64,000 nt of DNA from DATJCV01 sp963707665 (GCA_963707665.1 CAVPQU010000024.1:1-64000), one strand, 5' to 3'; positions 1 to 8,704 are shown, counted from the first letter of the stretch. A program made the numbers and translations. The notes: a model not told the origin generated them from the letters alone.

Positions 1-169
1 TCATGTGTTCCAAAACCGTGTCGAGTTGTGGAACGGTCATATTGGCAGACGAGTCCGGCAATTCCAAACTGCGCAGCATGGCACGGTAAGTGTCGTCGTC
101 CATCCCCAGCTCGCGCTTTGCCACGTGGATCAAGACAATCCGACGCTGGCGTTGATCGGTCGGTTTCAT
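1..169 (-). CDS. gemA: Mu-type phage regulatory protein GemA, N-terminal part (cut by window edge)
   Basis: Only 56 codons are inside the window; the reading frame is still open at base 1. The protein begins MKPTDQRQRRIV and continues with IHVAKRELGMDDDTYRAML, which I recognise as the N-terminal pattern of the GemA/gp16 family (DUF1018) of Mu-like phages. In phage Mu this early-region protein is implicated in modulating host gene expression. The ATG at 167-169 is preceded by a purine run (GAGGGA). Nothing else in the window is a recognisable Mu structural or transposition gene, so either a Mu-like prophage lies to the left or this is a stranded fragment. Family assignment is good; whether the gene is intact cannot be seen. 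Confidence 0.75.
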   Translation of the reverse strand, partial: MKPTDQRQRRIVLIHVAKRELGMDDDTYRAMLRSLELPDSSANMTVPQLDTVLEHM

Positions 170-195
170 TCCCTCACCACTTGATCAGGTAGTCA

Positions 196-300
196 CTAAG
201 TGTGCGCCTGGGCGTCTTCGAAAAACAGGAAAAGCGCTTCGGTGCAGGTGAACCCATCGGTCTGAGCGAGCGCCTCAATTTCTTCGGGGAACAGTTGCTT
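196..300 (-). pseudogene. Short open fragment upstream of gemA, no start codon
   Basis: In the frame ending at the TAG at 196-198, 34 codons read KQLFPEEIEALAQTDGF and then TCTEALFLFFEDAQAHT, bounded on the 5' side by an in-frame TAG at 301-303 and lacking any start codon. It sits 27 bases upstream of gemA on the same strand, the position of a small early gene in Mu-like phages. I do not recognise the family. A truncated or mutated small phage gene is the most economical reading. Confidence 0.3.
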
Positions 301-335
301 CTATTACTGGTGCACAGCAGGTCCTCTTGGAATGA

Positions 336-549
336 TCACGGACTAGCGCAATTGAAATCTATAGCGCAAAAAAGGCCTCCGCGCTGGAGGCCTTGTAAAT
401 ACTGGCAGAGAGAGGTGGAAGCGCTTAAAAAATCAGTAAAGCCAGTATTCACGCGAGTTTGCGGCCGATCCGCTCTACCCTTGTTATCCTTGACTAGACG
501 CTTTCCTTGGGGAATTTTAAGATACTGTGCAGCCTCTTTCTGGAGTTAA
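336..549 (-). pseudogene. Unidentified coding-like fragment
   Basis: This minus-strand frame runs from a stop near 550 to the TGA at 336-338. It contains a basic, polar stretch with KEAAQYLKIPQGKRLVKD followed by NKGRADRPQTRVNTGF. Composition resembles real protein, but there is no ATG at the 5' end, and the 3' part runs through a perfect terminator-like hairpin, so the coding part probably ended before it. I cannot name the family. It is probably another remnant of the mobile region. Confidence 0.25.
368..394 (-). terminator. Rho-independent terminator (minus strand)
   Basis: Inverted repeat AAGGCCTCC / GGAGGCCTT with loop GCGCT, followed on the minus strand by a run of six T. It would stop leftward transcription coming from the unidentified fragment to its right. 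Confidence 0.7.
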
Positions 550-673
550 GCCAAAAGTGAAGCTCAGTCCACAGCGAGTACTTGCCCCGAATCCATAGCC
601 CTTAGCAGGAAGAGTCCGTTGAACTGGAACTTCGCCTCATTGCCATCGTTACACGACCTCTTGCCTTCACCTA

Positions 674-925
674 CCTTTGAGCCTGTGTAGCGTCTCGTTG
701 GCCATTACGATCACGGGAGCGAACCGACACGATTCGAAAACGTTCGAAAGTACGCTCGATGCAATCCCGTCGATACCTGGCTCGTCGGGCGGCCAAGGAA
801 GCGGCCCGGCAAGCTGCAAGCGGACAAAGGCTAGGATTACGTGTGCCGCCGTCATTACCTGCAGACACTCGACATTCACACCGCTTTACTTTCGTTGGCC
901 GCTGCCATCATCCGCTCGCGCTTTA
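674..925 (+). pseudogene. IS5-family transposase remnant (internally deleted)
   Basis: Reading in two frames gives a typical DDE-region stretch of IS5-group transposases: ITGANRHDSKTFE, then after a one-base shift GRPRKRPGKLQADKG, a TAG stop, DYVCRRHYLQT, and directly LDIHTALLSLAAAII. In intact relatives the HxWxxER segment lies between the last two blocks, so about 40 codons appear to be deleted. The N-terminal half is also missing. The element therefore cannot be active. No clean terminal inverted repeats were found. Assignment to the IS5 group is by motif recall. Confidence 0.6.
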
Positions 926-1139
926 TAGATGACTTGTGTTAGCGGCGCTTAGATCGAGTCCAGCGGCCGGTGTCGGTCGGCAGGCGGGAGCAACGGCGCC
1001 GCTACACCGTCCCGTTTTCCGTAAAGCGACGCAGTTTTTGGTGTCACTTCGACCTCGCGCTACGCCACGGCCACGTTTGCCATGATCATGAGCCGTCCAT
1101 CTTGCGATGCATCGCCAGGTTCCGCCATGGGCCCTGTCT
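926..1139. other. No recognisable gene between IS remnant and amidohydrolase
   Basis: Both strands were read; only short, low-quality frames occur. The stretch probably contains more decayed mobile DNA, but no motif supports a specific call. Confidence 0.4.
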
Positions 1140-2390
1140 TCAATGGTTCTGCGTGGTCACACGCTGCGGGTGCTTTGTCTCCGGACTGCGATAGACGATA
1201 CCACTCTTCATGACGAAGTCCACGGTGGCGGTGACGCTGATGTCGGCAATCGGGTCACCCGGCATGGCGACGATATCGGCGTGCTTGCCGACCGCAAGCA
1301 CGCCGATATCATGCTGACCGAGCAGTTCCGCGGCGACGCTCGTCGCGGCCTTGAGCGCACGCAGCGGCGTCAAACCCGCCGCCACCATCGCCTGGAATTC
1401 GAGGATGCCATGGCTGAACGGGAACATGCCGCAATCGGTGCCGTAGGCGATCTTGACGTCGCTCCCGGCAATCAGGCGCTGGGACTCGGTGATCTGCTGG
1501 TTGTCGCGGCTGAATTTCCACACTGCCTGGCACGGCAGCGTATGATTGTGCAACGCGTGCACGTCCTCCTGGGTCATCTGCATTGTCGGCACCACATAGG
1601 TCCCGGCGTCCTTTGCCATCGCGAGGGCATCGGTGTCGATCAGGTAGGCGTGTTCCAGGCTGCGCGCGCCCGCGCGAATGGCCTGCCTGCAGCCATCGGC
1701 AGCGCCGGTGTGCACCGCCACCGGCATGCCCAATTGCCGTGCAGTGGCGGCCAGGATGTTCATTTCGTCATCGAACCACGTCACCCGGGCCGGATCGTCA
1801 CCCGGGCTGAAATACCCCCCCGTGTTGGTCGTCTTGATCCAGTCGCTGCCGAAAGTGTGCTCGCGACGTACCAGCGCCTTGATTGCACCCGCATCGTCCG
1901 CGACGGCGGAAACGGGAATGTTCCAACGGGGCGCGTAGAATCCGCGCAGGTCGCCATGGCCGGCGGACGAACTGATGATGTGCGCCGCGACGATCAGCCG
2001 CGGCCCGTCGACGAGACCGGTGGCGAGCGCGTTGCGCAGGTCGACGGTCGGAAATTCCGGATCGGCGCAGCCCATGTCACGCAGGGTCGTGAAGCCGTAA
2101 CGCATGTATTCGCGGGCGATATTGAGCCCCTTGAGCGCCTTGGTTGCGGATGACTCCAAGGTCTGTTGGGCCAGGTCGGCGGCATCCATCGTCAAATGCA
2201 CATGCGCGTCGATGAATCCGGGGCTGACGGTGCGCTCCGAAAGATCGATCGTCCGCGCATCGGGTGGCCGGCGTACCGAAGGGCCGATCTCGGCAATGCG
2301 ATCGCCTTCCACGAGAATTTCGACCGGACCCGCCAACTGGTTGGACACTCCATCGAACATCCTGGCACAAAGCAGAACAGAGGCTTGCAT
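1140..2390 (-). CDS. Metal-dependent amidohydrolase (imidazolonepropionase/Xaa-Pro dipeptidase-like, COG1228)
   Basis: A 416-residue amidohydrolase-superfamily TIM-barrel enzyme. Visible metal-site motifs are FIDAHVHL near the N-terminus, SAGHGD and DWIKT in the middle, VHTGA, and the late aspartate in YGTDCG. The C-terminal ADIVAMPGDP segment closes the small beta-sandwich domain. COG1228 members hydrolyse N-acyl amino acids, dipeptides or cyclic amides; the substrate cannot be predicted. I chose the ATG at 2388-2390 because CAGGAG lies 8 bases upstream; an ATG 30 bases further upstream lacks this. It is the only intact gene in the decayed region left of tRNA-Ser and may be accessory cargo. 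Confidence 0.85.
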   Translation of the reverse strand: MQASVLLCARMFDGVSNQLAGPVEILVEGDRIAEIGPSVRRPPDARTIDLSERTVSPGFIDAHVHLTMDAADLAQQTLESSATKALKGLNIAREYMRYGFTTLRDMGCADPEFPTVDLRNALATGLVDGPRLIVAAHIISSSAGHGDLRGFYAPRWNIPVSAVADDAGAIKALVRREHTFGSDWIKTTNTGGYFSPGDDPARVTWFDDEMNILAATARQLGMPVAVHTGAADGCRQAIRAGARSLEHAYLIDTDALAMAKDAGTYVVPTMQMTQEDVHALHNHTLPCQAVWKFSRDNQQITESQRLIAGSDVKIAYGTDCGMFPFSHGILEFQAMVAAGLTPLRALKAATSVAAELLGQHDIGVLAVGKHADIVAMPGDPIADISVTATVDFVMKSGIVYRSPETKHPQRVTTQNH

Positions 2391-2993
2391 ATCAAGAACT
2401 CCTGCCATCACGCAGTTCATCCGGTATGTCCACTAACCTGGATTTCCCCGAAAACTGCCGGGCCGCTGTCGGTCTCACTCTTATTTTTCGAATGTGCTAC
2501 AGGGTGAAAAGTTCAAAGTTGACCGATGTGGCGCTTGCCGCTAGCCGGCGCACTGCTTGCTCGTCGCGAATACTGCTGCTCCCATCACCGCCCGCTCCGC
2601 CGATCTTTGGTCTCGGCTGCCCACCCCCGAGCATCGATAGACAGGGCAGCACTGCCGGGCAATCCTTCGCACGGGCTTACTTCATGTGACGTATTTGTGA
2701 CGTGAGATCAGGCAATCCAACGGGGACGCACTTGGATGGCATTGACTTGATTTTTATCCATGCGCCGGATGCCTATCTGGCAGTACGACGAACCAGCTTG
2801 CCAATCTTCGCGGTGGTCTGATCGTCCATCTGGACGATAATCTTTGACGTGATGGGGCATTCTTGAGGTCTTCGGGGATGTCTGAAGACCTCTGTTTTCC
2901 GTTGAACTACCTGCGGACATTTTCGGGATATGAGATTTCTGCGTCGAGCTGGGGGGCATCCCCAACCAGTTTGCTGCCAACCACATTGCATCG
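2391..2993. other. Gene-poor stretch, probably decayed mobile DNA
   Basis: About 600 bases with no supported gene on either strand. On the minus strand a 70-80 codon frame at 2708-2991 directly follows the integrase fragment and may be its diverged remainder, but no catalytic recombinase motif (R...HxxR...Y) can be read in it. Confidence 0.4.
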
Positions 2994-3170
2994 CTACGAG
3001 TCTTCAGCTTTGCATTTGTGAATCATTCGAGCAGCAAGCGACTTGTCGGAGGTGCCGAGGTTCTCGGACATGACAGCGCGAGGGTAATACTGCTGGAGGT
3101 CTTTCGGGATGCGGTACTGAAACCGGATGTTGCCGTCCTTGCGAACGAGCATTCCTGCGGGATAAGCCAT
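2994..3170 (-). pseudogene. Tyrosine-recombinase (phage/island integrase) N-terminal fragment
   Basis: A 58-codon frame begins MAYPAGMLVRKDGNIRFQYR and continues with IPKDLQQYYPRAVMSENLGTS. This resembles the N-terminal beta-hairpin of site-specific integrases, in which a 'G...R..YR.RIP.DL' signature precedes the SAM-like core-binding domain. It ends at a TAG without core-binding or catalytic domains; full-length relatives have about 350-450 residues. It starts about 110 bases from the 3' end of tRNA-Ser and points away from it, the usual layout of an island integrase beside its attachment tRNA. It is non-functional as it stands. Confidence 0.6.
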
Positions 3171-3283
3171 TTGCTTTTCCATCCGACCATTTTAGTCGAA
3201 TGTATACGGTGAAGTAGTCGGGAGACCGGCTTACAACCCGCATTGGGCGTGATTCTAAAGAGAATCAATGACTTACTGTTACT

Positions 3284-3374
3284 TGGCGGAGAGAGGGGGA
3301 TTCGAACCCCCGGTAGGCTATGAACCTACACACGCTTTCCAGGCGTGCGACTTAAACCACTCATCCATCTCTCC
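3284..3374 (-). tRNA. tRNA-Ser(GGA)
   Basis: On the minus strand a 91-nt tRNA folds with acceptor stem GGAGAGA/TCTCTCC, a long class II variable arm and T-loop GGTTCGAATCC. The anticodon loop CTGGAAA gives anticodon GGA, and the 3' end includes an encoded CCA at 3284-3286. The integrase fragment beside its 3' end suggests that it has served as an attachment site. Confidence 0.97.
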
Positions 3375-3515
3375 TGAATCCGTACTTCGCTTTCACGAAG
3401 CCGCTGATTATAGCAAAAATTCTGCCCGGCAAAGATGGTTTCTGGCCGGCGCGCAGCGCGGGTGACAGGGCATGTTGTCCCCTTCCCCGCGCCCGCGTGC
3501 CGCCCAGCGCCGCGC

Positions 3516-5495
3516 TTATCGCGCCTGCTTCAATTGCTCCAGGATGGCCGGGTTTTCCAGCGTCGAGACGTCCTGCGTGATTTCCTGGTTACGCGCCAAG
3601 GTGCGCAGCAGGCGCCGCATGATCTTGCCGGAGCGGGTCTTGGGCAGATTGTCGCCAAAGCGGATTTCCTTGGGTTTGGCGATCGGGCCGATTTCCTTGG
3701 CGACCCAGTTGCGCAACTCCTGTGCGATCTGCTTGGCCTCGTCATCCTGCGGCCGGCTGCGCTTCAAGACCACGAAGGCGCAGATCGATTCGCCGGTGGT
3801 GTCGTCGGGCTTGCCCACTACTGCGGCTTCCGCCACCATCGGATTGGCGACCAGCGCCGATTCGATTTCCATCGTGCCCATCCGGTGGCCGGAGACGTTC
3901 AGGACGTCGTCGATGCGCCCGGTAATCGTGAAATAGCCGTTTTCTTCGCTGCGGATTGCGCCGTCGCCAGCCAGGTAGGCGCCACCCAGTTCAGGCGGGA
4001 AGTAGTTTTTCTTGAAGCGCTCCGGGTCGTTCCAGATGGTACGAATCATCGATGGCCAAGGCCGCTTGACGACCAGCATGCCGCCCTGCCCGTTGGGGAC
4101 TTCGTTGCCAGATTCGTCGACGACGGTGATCTGGATGCCCGGCAGCGGCAAGGTGCAGGAACCGGGCACCATGGGCGTCGCGCCCGGCAGCGGGTTCATC
4201 ATGTGGCCGCCGGTTTCGGTTTGCCACCAGGTATCGACCACCGGGCAACGCTCGCCACCAATGTTCTTGTAATACCAGATCCAGGCTTCCGGATTGATCG
4301 GCTCGCCGACTGAACCAAGAATGCGCAGTGACGACAGGTCATAGCGCTTCGGATGGATGTTTTCATCGGCAGCGGCAGCCTTGATCAGCGAGCGGATCGC
4401 GGTCGGCGCGGTATAGAACACCGTGCATTTGTGGCGAGCGATCATGTCCCAGAAGCGCCCGGCGTTGGGATAGACCGGAATGCCTTCAAAGACGATTTGC
4501 GTGGTACCGACCGCCAGCGGCCCGTAAGTGACATAGCTGTGGCCGGTAACCCAGCCGATGTCGGCGGTGCACCAGAAGACGTCGGTCGGCTTGATGTCGA
4601 ATGACCAGCGCATGCTTTGCGCCGCCCACATCAGGAAGCCGGCGGATGAATGCTGCACCCCTTTCGGCGTCCCGGTCGAACCGGAGGTGTAGAGGATGAA
4701 CAGCGGGTGCTCGGCGCCAACCCATTCCGGCTCGCATTCTGCCGATTTACCGGCCACCAGGTCGTGCATATAAAGGTCGCGGCCGGCAACCATGTCGATC
4801 TTGGCGCCGGTGCGCTGGTACACGATGAGATTCTTCAGCGTCGTGCAGCCGCCCATCTGGATGGCTTCGTCGACAATCGCTTTCAGTGCCAGATGCTTGC
4901 CGCCGCGCACCTGTTCATCCGCCGTGATGACGGCGACGGCGCCGGCATCGATGATCCGTTCCTGCAGTGACTTGGCCGAAAAGCCGCCGAACACCACCGA
5001 GTGAGTCGCGCCGATCCGCGCGCAGGCCTGCATCGCCACCATGCCTTCGACCGACATCGGCATGTAAATGACAACGCGATCGCTTTTCTTGATCCCGAGT
5101 GAGCGCAGGCCGTTGGCGAACTGGCAGACTTTTTGATGCAGTTCGCGATAGGTTACTTTCGTAACGTCCCCATTGTCGGCTTCGAAAATAACGGCCACCT
5201 TGTCCGCATTGCCGTTTTGCAGATTGACGTCAAGGCAGTTGTAGGAAACGTTCAGTTGCCCATCCTCGAACCACTTGTAGAACGGCGCGTTGGATTCGTC
5301 CAGCACCTTGGTGAAGGGTTTGTGCCATTGCAGATTTTCACGCGCGCGCGCAGCCCAGAATCCTTCGTAGTCGCGATCGGCTTCGGCACACAAGGCTTGA
5401 TAGGCGTCCATGCCAGAAATGTTGGCATGCTTGACCAACTCCGTCGGTGGCATGAATACACGATTTTCTTGTTTGACGGGTTCTGTCTCAGCCAT
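3516..5495 (-). CDS. acsA: Acetyl-CoA synthetase (AMP-forming)
   Basis: 659 residues, the normal length for Acs. It converts acetate, ATP and CoA to acetyl-CoA through an acetyl-adenylate. Visible motifs are the A3 loop YTSGSTGTPKG, the A5 segment WWQTETGGHM, the hinge region ITGRIDDVLNVSGHR and the C-terminal lysine motif PKTRSGKIMRR, whose lysine is the known acetylation site controlling the enzyme. The ATG at 5493-5495 is preceded by CCGGAG. It is transcribed divergently from fumA across a 434-base intergenic region. Adjacent acetate activation and a citric-acid-cycle enzyme fit growth on acetate-like substrates. Confidence 0.97.
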   Translation of the reverse strand: MAETEPVKQENRVFMPPTELVKHANISGMDAYQALCAEADRDYEGFWAARARENLQWHKPFTKVLDESNAPFYKWFEDGQLNVSYNCLDVNLQNGNADKVAVIFEADNGDVTKVTYRELHQKVCQFANGLRSLGIKKSDRVVIYMPMSVEGMVAMQACARIGATHSVVFGGFSAKSLQERIIDAGAVAVITADEQVRGGKHLALKAIVDEAIQMGGCTTLKNLIVYQRTGAKIDMVAGRDLYMHDLVAGKSAECEPEWVGAEHPLFILYTSGSTGTPKGVQHSSAGFLMWAAQSMRWSFDIKPTDVFWCTADIGWVTGHSYVTYGPLAVGTTQIVFEGIPVYPNAGRFWDMIARHKCTVFYTAPTAIRSLIKAAAADENIHPKRYDLSSLRILGSVGEPINPEAWIWYYKNIGGERCPVVDTWWQTETGGHMMNPLPGATPMVPGSCTLPLPGIQITVVDESGNEVPNGQGGMLVVKRPWPSMIRTIWNDPERFKKNYFPPELGGAYLAGDGAIRSEENGYFTITGRIDDVLNVSGHRMGTMEIESALVANPMVAEAAVVGKPDDTTGESICAFVVLKRSRPQDDEAKQIAQELRNWVAKEIGPIAKPKEIRFGDNLPKTRSGKIMRRLLRTLARNQEITQDVSTLENPAILEQLKQAR

Positions 5496-5659
5496 GGTCT
5501 CTGCTCCGGATAATAGTTAGTAGTTAGTAAAAGAATCGGGGTCAAACATAAACATTTACACTTACTGAAGCCTTACATATTAATTTCTCTACAACAAAGA
5601 AGCATGCTGATCACCAGCCAGGCGCTCCGCTTCTGGCCAACTGCCATGCCATTTTTTAC

Positions 5660-5687
5660 TTGACATTGTAGTACTTTTAAAATACTA
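5660..5687 (+). promoter_or_regulatory. Promoter-like sequence overlapping a 19-bp palindrome in the acs-fumA intergenic region
   Basis: TTGACA at 5660-5665 is followed, after 17 bases, by TACTAG. The interval also contains TAGTACTTTTAAAATACTA (5669-5687), palindromic except for one mismatched pair. A palindrome overlapping a promoter is the geometry of an operator. It lies about 170 bases upstream of acs and 240 bases upstream of fumA, so it could serve either gene. The binding protein is unknown. Confidence 0.4.
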
Positions 5688-5929
5688 GCCGGCATCATGC
5701 CAGTCAAGCGTGGCGTACCCTATACCGGCGGTACATGGCCTGCGCTGCACGCGTGTAAAATGCGGGGGCGGCTTGTGTTGCCATCCGTACAGAGTAGGCT
5801 TTGCGCGTCGACCTCATCTCCCCGGCCTTGCGCGGCCACCCCTCGATACTGCTCGCCAGGCGCTGTTCCGGCATCGGAATGGCGCGTCAACACGCCTGAA
5901 AAAATTCGCCAACCTCACTGAAAATCGCC

Positions 5930-7468
5930 ATGACCGTCATCCAGCAAGAAGACCTCATTGAATCGGTAGCTGCAGCGCTGCAGTACATCAGCTACTACCA
6001 TCCGGTGGATTACATCCGCCATTTGGCGCGCGCCTACGAAGCCGAGCAAAGCCCGGCCGCCAAGGACGCGATCGCCCAGATCCTGACCAATTCGCGCATG
6101 TGCGCCGAAGGCAAACGCCCGATCTGCCAGGACACCGGCATCGTCAACGTGTTCTTGAAAATCGGCATGGACGTCCGCTTTGAAGGTTTCGATGGCTCGA
6201 TCACCGACGCCATTAACCAAGGCGTGCGGCGCGGCTATCTGTATCCGGACAACACCTTGCGCGCATCGATCGTGGCCGACCCGCTGTTCGAGCGCAAGAA
6301 CACGCGCGACAACACCCCGGCAGTGGTGCACATGGAAGTGGTGCCGGGCAACACGATCGATGTCCAGATCGCCGCCAAAGGCGGCGGCTCGGAAAACAAA
6401 TCGAAATTCGTGATGCTCAATCCGTCCGATTCGCTGGTCGACTGGGTCATGAAAACAGTGCCGACCATGGGCGCCGGCTGGTGTCCGCCGGGCATGCTCG
6501 GTATCGGCGTCGGCGGCACTGCCGAGAAAGCAATGCTGATGGCCAAGGAAGTGTTGATGGAAGATATCGACATGAGCGACCTGCTCGCGCGCGGCCCGCA
6601 AAACAAGCTTGAAGAATTGCGCATCGATCTGTATCAGAAGATCAATGCCCTTGGCATCGGCGCCCAGGGCTTAGGCGGCCTGACCACCGTGCTCGATGTG
6701 AAAATCATGATGCACCCGACCCACGCCGCCTCCAAGCCGGTGGCGATGATTCCGAATTGCGCCGCCACGCGCCATGCCCATTTCGTGCTCGACGGCTCGG
6801 GCCCAGTGTATCTCGACCCGCCGGCACTGAGTGAATGGCCCGACGTGCATTGGGCGCCGAATACTGAAAAATCGAAGCGGGTCAACATGGATACGCTGAC
6901 CCGGGAAGAAGTCGCCTCCTGGAAACCGGGCCAGACGCTGCTGTTGAACGGCAAAATCCTGACCGGGCGCGACGCCGCCCACAAGCGCATCCAGGACATG
7001 CTCGCAAAAGGTGAAAAGCTACCTGTCGATTTCACCAACCGGGTCATCTACTACGTCGGTCCGGTCGATCCGGTGCGCGACGAAGCAGTCGGGCCCGCCG
7101 GCCCCACCACCGCCACCCGGATGGACAAGTTCACCGACATGATGCTCGAGCAAACCGGGCTGATTGCGATGATCGGCAAGGCCGAGCGCGGTACGATAGC
7201 GATCGAATCGATCAAGAAGCATCAATCCGCTTATCTGATGGCAGTCGGCGGCGCCGCCTATCTGGTTTCCAAGGCGATCAAGACCGCACGCGTGGTCGGC
7301 TTCGAAGACCTCGGCATGGAAGCGATCTACGAATTCGAGGTGCGCGACATGCCGGTCACGGTAGCGGTCGATGCGCACGGAATTTCGGTGCATGAAACCG
7401 GGCCAAAGGAATGGCAAAAGCGGATCGCCGCGATTGCCTTGACACGCGCTACAGCGGCCCAGGAGTAG
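5930..7468 (+). CDS. fumA: Class I fumarate hydratase ([4Fe-4S], homodimeric)
   Basis: 512 residues. It interconverts fumarate and (S)-malate in the citric acid cycle. The three cysteines expected to hold the oxygen-sensitive [4Fe-4S] cluster are visible in RPICQDTG (about C66), GAGWCPPG (C185) and IPNCAATRH (C277). The N-terminal alpha domain and C-terminal beta domain are both complete. The ribosome-binding site before the ATG is weak. It is followed 46 bases later by murI on the same strand, so the two are probably co-transcribed, ending at the hairpin at 8380-8410. Confidence 0.96.
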   Translation: MTVIQQEDLIESVAAALQYISYYHPVDYIRHLARAYEAEQSPAAKDAIAQILTNSRMCAEGKRPICQDTGIVNVFLKIGMDVRFEGFDGSITDAINQGVRRGYLYPDNTLRASIVADPLFERKNTRDNTPAVVHMEVVPGNTIDVQIAAKGGGSENKSKFVMLNPSDSLVDWVMKTVPTMGAGWCPPGMLGIGVGGTAEKAMLMAKEVLMEDIDMSDLLARGPQNKLEELRIDLYQKINALGIGAQGLGGLTTVLDVKIMMHPTHAASKPVAMIPNCAATRHAHFVLDGSGPVYLDPPALSEWPDVHWAPNTEKSKRVNMDTLTREEVASWKPGQTLLLNGKILTGRDAAHKRIQDMLAKGEKLPVDFTNRVIYYVGPVDPVRDEAVGPAGPTTATRMDKFTDMMLEQTGLIAMIGKAERGTIAIESIKKHQSAYLMAVGGAAYLVSKAIKTARVVGFEDLGMEAIYEFEVRDMPVTVAVDAHGISVHETGPKEWQKRIAAIALTRATAAQE

Positions 7469-7514
7469 GACGGCAAAGCACAGGATGCCGACCCGCTCTC
7501 ACAGGGAATCGCCA

Positions 7515-8396
7515 ATGGGATCGGATGGTCCCATTGGCGTTTTTGATTCGGGCGTCGGCGGCCTGTCAGTGCTGCGCCACATTCACCGGGCGCTGCCGCA
7601 AGAAAACCTGCTGTACTTCGCCGATTCCGGCTTTGCGCCCTACGGCGACAAGCCGGAAGCCGAAGTTCTGGCGCGCTCCCTGCAAATCGCGGAATTTCTA
7701 ATCGACCGCGGCGCCAAGGCACTGGTGGTCGCCTGCAATACCGCAACCGCCATCGCCATTGCCGAATTGCGGGTGCGCTTTCCGCATCTGCCGGTGATCG
7801 GCATCGAGCCCGGCCTGAAACCGGCAGCCCAACAAACGCACACTAAAATCGTCGGTGTCCTGGCCACCCAACGTACGCTATCCAGCAAAAAATTCGCTCA
7901 ACTGCACGAGCGGATCGCCACCGAGACCCATACTCGTTTCCTGCTGCAGCCATGCGCCGGACTTGCGGGCCAAATCGAGAAAGGCGAGCTGGACTCAGCC
8001 ACAACCGCGAGCCTGGTGCGGCAATACGTGGCGCCACTGATTGCGCATGGCGCCGACACCCTGGTGCTCGGCTGCACTCACTATCCATTCATCCGGCCGC
8101 TGATCGAAGACTACATCCGCCAACTGGACACGCGCTCCGTCCTGGTTCTGGATACCGGCCTGCCGGTCACGCGCCAGTTGATCACTCTATTGGCAAAGGG
8201 CGGCCTGCAGCGCACTGGGCCGGAAAGCGGTTCCATCACGGCATTCACCAGCGGCCGCGAGCCGGCATTGAGGCAGGCATTTGCTGGTCTGCTGCAACTG
8301 ACGCCATCGATCACCAGCGTGCCGCCCATACCCCTGGCGCAAGATACGTTCGCATCAGCGACAGGATGCCCGGAAAAGCAAAAAGCCCGGCCTTGA
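7515..8396 (+). CDS. murI: Glutamate racemase
   Basis: 293 residues from the chosen start. It makes D-glutamate for peptidoglycan precursors in the cytoplasm. The family motifs are present: FDSGVGGLSV at the N-terminus, the first catalytic cysteine in VACNTATA, and the second in LGCTHYPF. The ATG at 7515 has AGGGA seven bases upstream; an in-frame ATG 30 bases earlier has no comparable site. The C-terminus runs about 25 residues beyond most homologues, and the stop codon lies inside the loop of the terminator hairpin, so the gene and terminator overlap. Confidence 0.95.
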   Translation: MGSDGPIGVFDSGVGGLSVLRHIHRALPQENLLYFADSGFAPYGDKPEAEVLARSLQIAEFLIDRGAKALVVACNTATAIAIAELRVRFPHLPVIGIEPGLKPAAQQTHTKIVGVLATQRTLSSKKFAQLHERIATETHTRFLLQPCAGLAGQIEKGELDSATTASLVRQYVAPLIAHGADTLVLGCTHYPFIRPLIEDYIRQLDTRSVLVLDTGLPVTRQLITLLAKGGLQRTGPESGSITAFTSGREPALRQAFAGLLQLTPSITSVPPIPLAQDTFASATGCPEKQKARP

Positions 8397-8410
8397 GGGC
8401 CGGGCTTTTT
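8380..8410 (+). terminator. Bidirectional rho-independent terminator after murI
   Basis: GCCCGGCC / GGCCGGGC stem with loop TTGAG, flanked by A5 on the left and T5 on the right. It can stop murI on the plus strand and the tRNA-His transcript on the minus strand. The murI stop codon TGA lies in the loop. Confidence 0.9.
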
Positions 8411-8421
8411 ACCGAATCTAC

Positions 8422-8498
8422 TGGGGTGGCCGATGGGGCTCGAACCCACGACAACAGGAATCACAATCCTGGACTCTACCAACTGAGCTACGGCCACC
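8422..8498 (-). tRNA. tRNA-His(GTG)
   Basis: 77 nt on the minus strand, counting the extra 5' G(-1) characteristic of tRNA-His and an encoded CCA. The acceptor stem is GTGGCCG/CGGCCAC, the anticodon loop TTGTGAT gives GTG, and the T-loop is GGTTCGAGCCC. Confidence 0.97.
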
Positions 8499-8505
8499 AT
8501 TGAAC

Positions 8506-8527
8506 GGTTGTCGCGCTGACGACAACC
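8506..8527. repeat. Perfect 8-bp inverted repeat upstream of tRNA-His
   Basis: GGTTGTCG CGCTGA CGACAACC lies eight bases from the 5' end of tRNA-His. It has no T tract, so it is not a classical terminator. It may form a hairpin in the tRNA leader or be an operator. Confidence 0.4.
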
Positions 8528-8704
8528 AAGCAAGCTAGCGATTATACGAACTTTGTGCCGCGCTGGCAAATCCGAATGCGCCGGCAGGCGTTTTTCTCGA
8601 ATGATTGCCCTGCCCGGCCGCTGAATCACGCGCCATCCGCCTAGTTTCCCTGTACCAGCGCCGCTTGGCGCTGCCCTTGATGGGCCAAAATCACCGTGTC
8701 GACG

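Noticed and set aside
400..426. CTGGCAGAGAGAGGTGGAAGCG resembling the tRNA-Ser 3' end (possible decayed attachment site)
   Set aside because: Only partial similarity, with several mismatches and a low-complexity GAGAGAG core; not enough to call a duplicated att site.
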